Positions 35,085 through 43,688 of a stretch of 64,000 nucleotides of DNA are shown piece by piece (position 1 is the stretch's first letter; every line of letters begins with the position of its first letter). The position numbers were made by a program, and so were the translations under genes. The notes beneath the pieces were generated by a model. The model was given only the letters and a program-made list of their open reading frames with translations. It made no database searches and was not told the DNA's origin. Source of the stretch: Thunnus maccoyii (taxonomy: Eukaryota > Chordata > Actinopteri > Scombriformes > Scombridae); assembly GCF_910596095.1 (NCBI RefSeq), contig NC_056555.1, forward strand, positions 11,586,001 through 11,650,000. Reading direction: 5' to 3'.

Positions 35085-38000
35085 CACCTTTATTTGTATA
35101 GCACTTTTCTTTAAAACAATTTTTACAAAGTGCTTTACATACAAGAAAACCCAGGGAGACAGTGATATACCACAATTAAATAAATAAAAGCAGATAACGA
35201 ACATTGTAAACATTATACCTGTTTAACATCAAGTTAGCTTTGTCGTTGTGAATATATTAGCACGCACTCATTAGCATTTAGCTCAAAGCATTGCTGTTCC
35301 AAAGTACAGGCTCAGTACGGATGCCAGCATGGCTGTATACTCTTTAAAACTGTTTCATTAACTGTTTAAAATTTTCTGTTGTGCCCACTTTACTTAACTC
35401 CTAAAAGCTAGCACTCTCGTCTACCTTCTAGGAGGAGAACCATCCTCCAGAAGGAGAAAAAGAGGAACTGTTGGTGGCTCCTGTCGTGGAGGACAGCCAA
35501 AAGTCTACGGACAACTTTCTAGAGCGACGAGCTCTGGCCATCGCAGCTAAAGCCCAGGAGATAGAAAAGGTACATTTATGTTCACTGGATAAAATATCTC
35601 AGATTCTTTACAGGTATTCATGTAGCATTTGTCAAGGAAAATGTATAAATTAATGTTTTTTGTCAGTGACACCCAGTTATCCGTTTTGGAAAGCTTGTTG
35701 CATTTACAGTCTCCTCTTTTACAAGTTAGTAATTTGTAAGACTTTTCTATAAATGTCAGCTTGGTGCATGCATGGCATACACTGTAACCTTGGCATACAT
35801 TTCCAAACATATGGTGGCCTTGAGTTCTTTGACTCACACATGGATCATTTTACTGGATAGGCATTACTGGAACAACCACCTATTATGTTGCTAACAAGAC
35901 AGGAAATTAACTTTTCTGTCCACCAGTCACAGTGGTAGGTACATCCTAAAACACACCATCCACTCTCACTGCTCCCAGCCAGGTATCAGTTTAAGCACAT
36001 TATTTAAATGTTGGTTAATTATCTGCCAAAGTAGCTAGTTGCCAAATTAACCAGGATTTTCCTGTTGGCTCTTGTAAGTTTCCCATCCTGATTCCCTGAC
36101 TGGCATAAATTCAACTCCTCATTTTGCCTAACACCAGCTTAATATCCCACATGGCTCAGACATCACAACTCTCCCCTAGTGTGACTGATCTAAACAAATG
36201 CACACACATATAACAGGCCAGCACGCAGGGTTATGGAAACACTTTTCTAATGTATATGGAACAGGAACATATAAACAAAAGCAGAAACACAAGCGCACAG
36301 CTTAGACAGCACATAGGTTTGTGCGTACAATAAATTGGGAGGTCGACAGAGCTAAAACCACCCCAGGCTCGAGGCTCCAGCTCTGCTCAGTTATCTAATG
36401 AGAGCCATTCCTGCACCAGTGAGTGCTACCGCTGCTTTACTGGGACCATTAAACCTGAGCCAGTTCTACCCTGGAGCACACACTCTGTGCTCTCTCATTG
36501 AGCTGCACCACAGAGCCTATAGGCTGTCATAATAATGTTGCTGACGCGGCAGCTTCTGGCCTGTTTTATAGCCTGTGTCTTTCTATCCCATCTGTGTCTC
36601 CCCTCATTTCATAAGATAAACTATATAGCATTTGAGCTCTGTTGTGTAAGCTTTAGTTTGTATATCCAGGTATGAAGAAAAGTTTTAAAAGTTGTAATTG
36701 GGTACATATTTTTAGAAATGTCAGATGTAATATATTTACATCTAACAAAACATCTTTTTGGCTACTGACATACATAATAGTAATAGTAGTATAGTCCTAC
36801 AGTATCTTAATATGGCCTTATTGATGATGTTGTCTCACCATTGTCAGTATAACTCATGCGCTCCTGCTATAACCTTCAAATATAGTCATGAAATTAATGT
36901 CTGGAAAAAGTATAATAGTTTAAAATGAAAGGGATGAGAGGGAACAGTGTGTGCCATTTTCAGAGGGATATGAGTTTCAGGTTTTCAGGATTCTTACGGG
37001 ACTGAAAAGCTGGAATTGTCAGTAGAAATGGATGGTTATCTAATTTCTGTCTTTGGCTTTTATGATATCCAGATCACATGCACTGTATGAATTTTATTTG
37101 CGACTTGGCAGTCCTCACTCTGTCTTTCATGAAAGGCTGGATTGTTGAGTCACCACATAGCATTGTGAAGTGAAGTCAGCCTTTTTTCTGTCACAAACAG
37201 GTCAGAAAAAGCAGTAATCAAATCTATTCGCATATACAGGTCTAAAAAGAGAAAGATGGATTCAAATAGTCACAGTTCCATAAACTCTTATTTCTTAAAC
37301 ATTTTAACCTGTTAGACACTAATCAAAACCTGAGAGAATTGCTTTCACATGACGGTTGGTTTCCTGCCGGAGTGGCTCACAAAGTAGACAAACCAACCAG
37401 CCACTGGAAAATATATAAGAAACTGGCTGGTATTAATTTCCCATCGTGCCCAGAATACATAGCCGCAGTCTTAAGTTAGCCTTTCTTTTTCAATCTGAAA
37501 CAACAAAGTCATTTTCACATGTGCTCTGAGAGGTCGCAGCAGCGTTTCTGTTGCAGTAGGCACTCGTGTTTAGCTGCTTGACAAGTGTGGGCCAGATGTT
37601 TGGCTTTCTGCACCCAATCTGGTCTAGCCATCTCTTCTATACATACGGACACAAACACACACAGTCCAGTAGCTCCTGTAAAGCACACTAACTGTCTCTA
37701 TACTTCTCATATAGATCACAAGCCGAGCTTTCCATCATCGGCCAGACATCGTGCTGGGCTGCGTTATACCATGTTCCTCAGTGTGTGTTTGTGTAGTTAA
37801 GTGAAGTTGGTCTGCTGAAATTCAACCTGAACCCGTTCTCATTGTCCAAGTTGACTTTGGCTGCAGTACAGACTAACTGGTTATAGTGAGTGACAAGGCA
37901 TGAGAGGCAATAAAGGGTATTATGTTTTACTCCTCACGGTGCAGGCTGTGATACAAAGGGAGTTTTATTTCATTTGTCAAGGAATATAAATATATTTGGC

Positions 38001-40699
38001 TACAAGACCGAAAGCGAGACATTTCCAGCCTTACTCACCTTTTTTTTTTAAGATACAAATATGGCAGAGGCACCAGCTCTTTTATCCTTATTCTGTTTCT
38101 CTCCCTGCCTTAGCATAATAGTTTAAAGCCCAGCCACAATCAACATACAGTTTTAACAGGCTAAAATGGATTAAAAGTCTAAAAAAAGGATAGGTTTAGA
38201 AATCGTAACAAACCCATAGATAGTAGCACTTATACCAGACTGTCCCCACCCAGTCAAGAACTGTTCCTTTCCTTCCTGATTGGATTACAGGGTAGGGCTC
38301 TCAGGAAGTACGTTCAAATACAGGAAGTACATTTTCAGCACATTATTTAGAAACAACTTTCCCTGTATTCATAGAAGTTGCTGTCAGCACACTAGATTGG
38401 ATACTTCCTCCAATAAATAAATTCACTGTCATCAGCTGTTAAAACATGACCATAGGACATCAGTTAAAGATTAAAAAGACAATGTGTTGTTTCTAAATTC
38501 AGCACAGTGGCGAGAGTGGCTATCAAGAGTTTACGTTTTGTACAGATTTGTTAGTCTGGCTGTTGCGTAACAACATCTTCCACTTGATCATTTATTGTAC
38601 ATGAGGAATGTACAGTATATGTGCTACAGAAACGCCCAGAGGAGATGGCGTGTTTGTTTTACGTTAGCACGGTTTCCTGAAATTGTTTGTGTCCTCACGT
38701 TCACTGTAAATTGTCCTATAAATTGGTTTAGTCTATTGTTAGATTCAGGTCAACCAAGGAAGAACTAAAAACTGGTTGCTGCCGACAATGTGCTGATAAT
38801 GTTTGCTGTAGGTCAAGAGGGAGGCAATTAAAAAAACAAAAACCTAATGATCATTATATAAAGACAGAAACGCTCTCATTCACTAGAAATCTTCAGTGAA
38901 GTCTCCTGATTAGTAATATCAGGAGAAAATGACTGTGCTTAAGAAGTATCATTCACTTTTGATGAACTCACTATTTGCCGATACAGTACGTTGCTTTTGT
39001 TCAACAGCGGAAATAATTTTGTTTAATGCAGATTTTGGAACATTGCCGTCAGCTGTTGCAAAGCACATTAACTCCGTTTGACAGCGGCAAATCTTTATTT
39101 GTGGTCTCTCCTCTACACCAACCAGGCTTTCGGCTCGAGCAACATTGTGAAAAGCTATAAATAAGCCAATGAGTTAGAACGCCCTGCAGCAGAGAATCCA
39201 CTGTTGGTATCCGGTGAATGACTGAAACTCACTCCTTCCTGTCCTAATTTTACACACACACTCACACACACACTCACACACTCACAAATTAACATGTATA
39301 AACACACATCCGGCCTGCACACTACGGAGTCAGGACAGAACATGGTATAGGGAGACTGACGAGAGAATGAAATGTTATGAAATAGTGGAGGGACAGATGG
39401 AGAAAAATGGGAGAGAGGAGAGAGCAGCGTCGCTCAGTGAAACTTAGGTGCAAGTGTCCCTGAGGTCTTTCTGTGTCATGTGGACTTCATTTGTTGAAAA
39501 ATGGGACATCACACTGTTAATTTGGAAAAGGTCCTTATGTGGGATAATGTGCATATCTAAGATCTTTTTAGGTCAAACAATATCCCTGCATTTGTAAAGA
39601 AACACTCATTTGAATATTTTTTTTTCTTCAATCATTGCTAAAGTGTAGCTTTTATTCCTGATAGTGACCCTCAAACCACTGCACCTGAATTTGCAAAATT
39701 CATAGGCATCAAAATGTTGTTCTAGCATGACTTGGACACATGCACATTTAGATTTTGAAGCCGCCATCCACAGTATGTCTGGACCTTTTACTTCTTTTAC
39801 AAGATGTAAAAGGACACCAAAAAATTACCATCAGTTGAGCTGAAATGCAATCCCAGAGGGGTAAAATATCATTGTAAAGGATCACATGTTCACTGTTGGT
39901 ATTTTGCAAACTGTCAAATCAAACCACTTTGTGTGGAAGGGGCAGGCTCTTTCCATTGTTTGAGACATTTGAGGCTCAGTGTGAAATTGCAGCTCCCAAA
40001 CAAGGTTCCAGCACCTCTTCCTCATTGTGCCTCTAACACCTGTTATAAGCCTCTGAGCCACCACTAAAGTGGAGTTTTTATTGCTTCTTCAGCTATAGTG
40101 TCCTATATAAAGGGCCCTTATTAAACTGAAGAGAAGATGTGTTTATCTTTTCACACTACATGATGTGTGTTAACACCAGAGTGATCAGCTCAGGCGCGTT
40201 GACACTTGAGTATTTACACCTAGGTGGCAGGTAAAGCAGGAAGGAAATAACTTTTCATCTCAAATTTAAGACCTTTTCTCTCATGGCTCATGAACTTATC
40301 TTGTCAAAACTTGGTGCTGGGGAAGGCAACACACTTTTACCTTGTCTTTTTCTATATTTTTAATTTAAGTGTGTAATCCTCTATGCTTTTTTTTTTTTTT
40401 TTTTTTTAAATTTCGTCCACTCCCAGGTGTACCGTCAGGACTGCGAGACATTCGGCATGGTGGTGAAGATGCTGGTGGCTAAAGATCCCAACTTGGAGAA
40501 GCAGCTACAGGTTCCCCTCAGGGAGAACCTCGGGGAGATCCGTGAGCGTTGCTTAGAGGACCTCAAACACTTCATCAGCGAGCTGGATGAAGTTGTCCGG
40601 CAACCAGAACCCTCCGTCTGTGACTCGACCACCCCCTCTGCATCCCTGACCAGTCATAAACTTTCAAAGACGGGGGTCAATCACAGCTCAAGTTACTGA
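19855..40699 (+). CDS. pphln1: periphilin-1, 9 coding exons plus a split start codon
   Basis: Encodes 381 aa from base 19855 plus exons 20288-20352, 21372-21590, 23831-23892, 25033-25149, 25525-25703, 27864-27899, 30045-30100, 35432-35569 and 40427-40699 (1146 nt, frame closed). The N-terminus is MTYRRERS, like MAYRR of mammalian isoforms. Residues 23-155 are Gly/Arg/Pro/Tyr-rich and low in complexity. Residues about 176-205 carry an RS segment (SPHSRSGSSVSSRGYSPDRA) shared with human PPHLN1. Residues about 275-360 form a helical C-terminus with YRQDCETFGMVVKML, the best-conserved part. Family role: nuclear subunit of the HUSH complex (with TASOR and MPP8), which silences transposons and retroviral DNA through H3K9me3; the C-terminal coiled coil binds TASOR and the disordered N-terminus self-assembles. 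Alternative splicing is expected for this gene. Confidence 0.92.
20288..20352 (+). CDS. pphln1: pphln1 coding exon 3 (MTYRR N-terminus)
   Basis: 65 nt. Begins with the TG of the split ATG and encodes TYRRERSIREVYDERFLTER plus P. Acceptor TTTTGCAG, donor GTGAGA. Confidence 0.82.
20590..21045 (+). mobile_element. 3' end of a non-LTR retrotransposon (CR1/L2/Rex1 group), decayed
   Basis: The plus strand translates as PAYLNSLIQVYTPSRPLRSA, then LFSSVVPRW, an in-frame TAG, and NELPNSVRSAESLSIFKKRR. This is the usual C-terminal end of LINE reverse-transcriptase ORFs in fish. It is followed by a 3' tail TGCGTCTGCTAAATG with ATGTA repeats. It is 5' truncated and carries a stop, so it is a dead copy. 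The exact clade is not certain. Confidence 0.75.
21372..21590 (+). CDS. pphln1: pphln1 coding exon 4 (Gly/Arg-rich)
   Basis: 219 nt, residues 23-95. Low-complexity G/R/P/Y-rich sequence such as GGYEYEGGPRFFPNGGGPRS. Acceptor TGTGTAG, donor GTGAGG. Confidence 0.88.
21591..23830 (+). other. pphln1: pphln1 intron 4, mostly a DNA transposon
   Basis: 2.2-kb intron, more than half of which is the inverted-repeat element at 22344-23611. No additional exon recognised. Confidence 0.7.
22344..23611. mobile_element. non-autonomous DNA transposon with ATTCCAGAAAGC inverted ends
   Basis: The left end reads GTATTCCAGAAAGCGGGTTT. The right end, reverse-complemented, reads GTCCATTCCAGAAAGCAGCT. Both arms contain repeated AACTCTGAGTT-like words. 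About 1.27 kb without a usable reading frame. I recognise this terminus as a common fish element; its superfamily is not certain. Confidence 0.7.
23831..23892 (+). CDS. pphln1: pphln1 coding exon 5
   Basis: 62 nt. Encodes EDYPYRVPREDPHTGRPMEF plus two bases. Acceptor GTGTCACAG, donor GTAAAC. Confidence 0.86.
23893..25032 (+). other. pphln1: pphln1 intron 5
   Basis: 1.1-kb AT-rich intron. The only feature recognised is the perfect hairpin at 23981-24016. Confidence 0.7.
23981..24016. repeat. perfect 16-bp inverted repeat with 4-base loop
   Basis: AATATCACTCTTCTCT, loop GATG, then its exact reverse complement. It lies 88 bp inside pphln1 intron 5. Confidence 0.95.
25033..25149 (+). CDS. pphln1: pphln1 coding exon 6
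   Basis: 117 nt. Encodes TRAPPPHSVRNQGIYPAPRS and LPESGEDTLVQAILNLDR. Acceptor TCCCTCAG, donor GTACGG. Its frame joins both neighbours; I recall no direct human counterpart for this part. Confidence 0.82.
25150..25524 (+). other. pphln1: pphln1 intron 6
   Basis: 375-bp intron; nothing notable inside. Confidence 0.75.
25525..25703 (+). CDS. pphln1: pphln1 coding exon 7 (RS segment)
   Basis: 179 nt. Encodes RERSPVRREVARSPHSRSGS and SVSSRGYSPDRAKS, the Arg/Ser block shared with human periphilin. Acceptor TTTTTTCAG, donor GTATGT, splice phase 1. Confidence 0.92.
25704..27863 (+). other. pphln1: pphln1 intron 7
   Basis: 2.2-kb AT-rich intron. Contains the frame-compatible open island at 26533-26780 and an AATAAA near 27436; otherwise nothing recognised. 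Confidence 0.6.
26533..26780 (+). CDS. pphln1: candidate alternative terminal exon of pphln1
   Basis: A good acceptor (GGCTTTTCAG, ending 26532) is followed by 248 nt. These stay open for 82 codons when joined in phase to the donor at 25703: A|GT gives S, then VDGSEGHAGVSEHLWGALF, ending HRGVS and TGA. ATTAAA lies at 26812-26817. The island is richer in G and C than the intron around it. I recognise no homologue of the tail, and the opposite strand is also partly open, so this is a hypothesis. Confidence 0.3.
27864..27899 (+). CDS. pphln1: pphln1 coding exon 8 (36 nt)
   Basis: Short exon encoding YEETYSQSKMT. Acceptor TTCCTACAG, donor GTAAGT. Its length is a multiple of three, so it could be skipped without a frameshift. 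Confidence 0.8.
27900..30044 (+). other. pphln1: pphln1 intron 8 with an old repeat
   Basis: 2.1-kb intron. About 28740-29340 is probably an interspersed repeat. A CAG/CTG-rich patch lies at 29490-29535. Short open frames have no recognisable homology. Confidence 0.6.
28740..29340. repeat. probable teleost interspersed repeat
   Basis: Contains GCGCCACCATGTGG, AACTTATGAACCGTGAGGCA and TGGGCCATAACTC, words I associate with a dispersed fish repeat. Boundaries approximate; type unknown. Confidence 0.5.
30045..30100 (+). CDS. pphln1: pphln1 coding exon 9
   Basis: 56 nt. Encodes KIPGLSREGSPHSATSNK. Acceptor TCTCTCCAG, donor GTGAGC. Confidence 0.82.
34337..34665. mobile_element. MITE with TAGGGCTGCA / TGCAGCTCTAG ends
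   Basis: The left end is TAGGGCTGCAGCAATTGATT. The right end, reverse-complemented, is CTAGAGCTGCAACCATTAGT. The interior has TTGTTTGGTCTATAAAATGC and AAGCTGGAACCAGAGAATTT, which I recognise as a widespread fish element, probably hAT-related. 329 bp, noncoding. Its right end abuts the next repeat. Confidence 0.85.
34664..35340 (-). repeat. teleost interspersed repeat, copy 2 (interrupted)
   Basis: The reverse complement carries the same ordered words as the element at 1141-1545: GAGGCTGATGGGAAA, TATTGGACAAA, ATCCTGAGGAGAACATGAAT and AATCCATC. It is split by an insertion at about 35041-35197, and the element resumes with CATTGTAAACATTATACCTG. Confidence 0.75.
35041..35197. mobile_element. short insertion nested in repeat copy 2
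   Basis: Begins with an (ATA)n array (35046-35083), then CCTTTATTTGTATAGCACTT and ACAAAGTGCTTTACATACAA. The latter words are typical of a short dispersed fish element. No coding capacity. Confidence 0.55.
35432..35569 (+). CDS. pphln1: pphln1 coding exon 10
   Basis: 138 nt. Encodes an acidic stretch, then STDNFLERRALAIAAKAQEI, which leads into the C-terminal helix. Acceptor CTTCTAG, donor GTACAT. Confidence 0.9.
35570..40426 (+). other. pphln1: pphln1 intron 10 (4.9 kb)
   Basis: AT-rich intron with a short CA array near 39250-39285. No exon, RNA gene or clear mobile element recognised. Confidence 0.65.
40427..40699 (+). CDS. pphln1: pphln1 coding exon 11 (TASOR-binding C-terminus and stop)
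   Basis: 273 nt. Encodes VYRQDCETFGMVVKMLVAKD and the following helices, then a fish-specific Ser-rich tail ending NHSSSY and TGA at 40697-40699. The acceptor follows a 23-base poly-T run. Confidence 0.95.
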   Translation: MYRQDCETFGMVVKMLVAKDPNLEKQLQVPLRENLGEIRERCLEDLKHFISELDEVVRQPEPSVCDSTTPSASLTSHKLSKTGVNHSSSY

Positions 40700-41826
40700 C
40701 ACGCTGGCCTGATCTGCTCCATTTATGCGAGACTGAGCATCATAGGATTGACTGCTGAACATGATGGATACCTTGGATTAATTTTGGATTGCTGGAAACT
40801 ACTCTACAACCTAAAGACCAACTCGACCTGGATAGAGGAGGTAGTGGTGTGTTGTATGTGGGGATAAACAGTGTTAGTTTTGAATAGATCATTTTACCTT
40901 CATGTTCTCTGTTGAAAGCTGTTGATTATTAAATATTTAAAATTTCTCAACTAGAAATGATGTTAAAAAAATGGCTACCAGTCTCGCATCACCATGGAAC
41001 TGGTCAACATGGGTTTCACTCTCTGACCTTTCCTCAGTTGAGAGAATAGACTTGTAAGTCCTCCAGCATGATCATGATCATTTTTCAATAAGAAAAGCCA
41101 GATAAGACAATATTTTTGTTGTGTTTTCAGCTATTTAAATTTAATTTTGTAGCAGTCAGATATGACTTGGTGCTGCTAAAATTTCAACAGTTCCTAAGTT
41201 CTTGTATAAATTTGTACTGTTTAAAAGTGCCAGTTCGGTTCCTTTTCATTGTGTTTTGCTTTTCAAACTTTATATCCTGACCCCCCCCCCCCCCCCCCCC
41301 ACCCCCCCACCCAAACCCAAACTTTGGTTATTTTTATGACACTGAGAAAAAGCTTTGCACAAAATGTGTCTGAAGGTTGTAGTAAACATGATTTCTGTTA
41401 ACTTTGTTGGTTTTATTGTGATCTATTAACACAAGTTAAATGTAAATATAACATTAGCATCATAGAAATCAGATACTAAGATAACTTAGTTTCATTGCAT
41501 GTCTCAACGAGACATGTTTATGTTGATACTTTAGTATAGTATCAGACTCTCATAACCATGAGACAAATGAGTTGCAACTTCTTGCAGGGTTTGTATAGAA
41601 ACAAATAAGTACTCCTAAGATGTACATGTTACAGATCAAGAAATATAAAGGGAGATTTTGACAATGTCCAGGTTTTTAAACGAATGCAGTACCACAAAAG
41701 TCGTCGATGCACCTTACTGTATGTAAAAACACCACTAAATCCGAGGGTTACAAAATATGTAATTTGAAAATGAATATGTCAAAACTCAGGGAAACAGAAC
41801 GACTCCTGAAGCTTTGGAGAAAAATA
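40700..41826 (+). other. pphln1: pphln1 3' UTR and convergent spacer
   Basis: Downstream of the pphln1 stop. ATTAAA at 40928-40933 is the first plausible polyadenylation hexamer; no canonical AATAAA was found on the plus strand here. A poly-C run begins at 41281. Confidence 0.45.
41281..41300. repeat. poly-C run of 20 bases
   Basis: Twenty cytosines followed by ACCCCCCCACCC. Confidence 0.9.
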
Positions 41827-41832
41827 TTTATT
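41827..41832 (-). promoter_or_regulatory. prickle1: candidate prickle1 polyadenylation signal
   Basis: AATAAA on the minus strand, about 900 nt past the prickle1 stop. Confidence 0.5.
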
Positions 41833-42735
41833 ACAAGCGTCTTTACATCACAAAGCAATTGGTTATGACAGAGCAAGGGTAGTGAATAGTTTGGGCTGAA
41901 TATGGAAAATGCGGGTGTTACTGCCATTCATATAGTGAATAGTGAGCATTGTGGAATACATGTTATAATAGACATTGTTACATGGCACTTTACTGTGAAG
42001 AACACAGTTTATGAAGTGGCACCTTCTTTGTTGTTTCTCATGAAATATTAACGAGGTCTGTTTGTTTACAACTGCCATTTTCTTTTATCATACACTTCAA
42101 AAACAATTCTTTAAACCACGGATATAAAAATACCAGTATTCAAATCTTAACTTAGTATATACAATGTCATTATGCATTATTAAATAATTATTTGGTTAGT
42201 TTCTATTTTCTACTTTAATTATCAACCTCTGTGTACAATAATATTGCCATTTTTACTGTACACAAAGGTATTGCTGCAAAACTTTTAACTGATCATAAAA
42301 CATTTTTAAAAAACTTAATGGCAAATGCTGAATGAAAAAGTTAAATGTCTTCACTCCGACAAACTCTGTGCACAATTTCAGTCTGCACTGTCCAAAGGAA
42401 GGCCTCCAAATTTCCCAGTCCATGCATCATATTAGTGCTAAAATTCAATAAGTCCCAGTATCTAGGCCAAATTTGCACAAAAAAGTTACTATATGCACAC
42501 ATCCTATTTTCTCTTTCTTTCTTTGCTGTTTCAACAGTTCAAATCAAAGATTTCTTCTTTCCATAGATGTGGGCCTAAAATATGATATGAATCTTGAAGT
42601 GTTTGTAAGGTTGTTTTGTGTAGTTGTTTTGAACTGCCTTTCAAAACCTAGATTTTATCTGTGTAAACTATCATATGATAAAAAACTTAATTGCTTAGTG
42701 TGGTGTGGGTTATAATGTAAATATAGTCTGAGCTT
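41833..42735 (-). other. prickle1: probable prickle1 3' UTR
   Basis: AU-rich noncoding sequence between the stop codon and the AATAAA signal, with ATTTA-like words. No gene seen on the other strand. Confidence 0.55.
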
Positions 42736-43688
42736 TTAAGAGATGATACAGTTTTTGGAACGGTGGCTCTTTCGGCGACCAGTCTGTGAGCCATGACTGT
42801 GGGGCGAGAGGGCTGTCACCCTAGTTGGGTAGTCCTCAGCATAGTAGCGCCCAGCAGGTCGAGGTTGGGGGATTGGCTGGCCCAGGAAATAACCCTCCTC
42901 CTCAGAGTCCGATGATGATGAAGAGCAAGTGGAGCACCACTCATCTTCATCTCTGTAGAGACCCATGAACTGGTCGACCCGTGGGTCTCCTTGAGTTGAG
43001 CCCTGAAGCATATAGTCCGATCGAGTTTGCGAGTAGGCCAAAGGCAGCCTGTGTGGGGGATGCTGTAGGAGCAGGGCACCACAAGGAGGGTTTACCAGAC
43101 CCTGCTGCTGGGGCTCGTATGGCCTCTGGGCCTTCTCCAAAGGCACCATGTGAAGGGCGTTGTCCGAGCGGGTTTTGCGACTCCTGTGGTGCCTGCCTTG
43201 CCGGCGGTGCTGTCTGTTGCGCCCATGGTGGCTTGTTGGGCGGCTTCTTTCTTTGCCCATCTCATCTGGGCAGTAGGCCCTCCGCTGTGGCTTCTCACTC
43301 ATGGGATGCTTTCTAATATTGACCTCAAATCCATCATTATATCCATTGTCCACAGTGTCTTCTGAGAACTTGACCATCTGAGGAGGCCTTGACTGTGACT
43401 TACTCCTCCTCAGAGCTGGAGCATGGACAAAAGAGGGAGGGAGGCCATCTGAATGTGGGGATAATGAGAGAAGTCCTCCGGCTGTGCCACCCCTCATTGC
43501 CAATGCTGCCTCCTCTTCTCCCTTCTCCATGTTAAGGTTGAGAGAGTTGGTACTGTGGTGAATATGGGATGAATTAAAGGTTCCCATGTTGCTCATCTTC
43601 TCACAGTCTTCTGCCACCAAAGGATCCTGCATGGCATGAAGGGAGTAGACTATAGGTCTTTCTCTGTCATCTCCGTCCACTGATGCAC
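42736..43688 (-). CDS. prickle1: prickle1 last coding exon (C-terminus, CAAX)
   Basis: 953 nt. Begins [11 protein letters not shown]; includes [20 protein letters not shown], an Arg/His-rich stretch and [15 protein letters not shown]; ends KNCIIS and TAA at 42736-42738. Confidence 0.96.

Larger units (their letters stand above)
30101..35431 (+). other. pphln1: pphln1 intron 9 (5.3 kb)
   Basis: Large intron with a GC-richer island (32215-32575) and a dense repeat cluster at 34337-35340. No coding exon could be supported. Confidence 0.65.
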
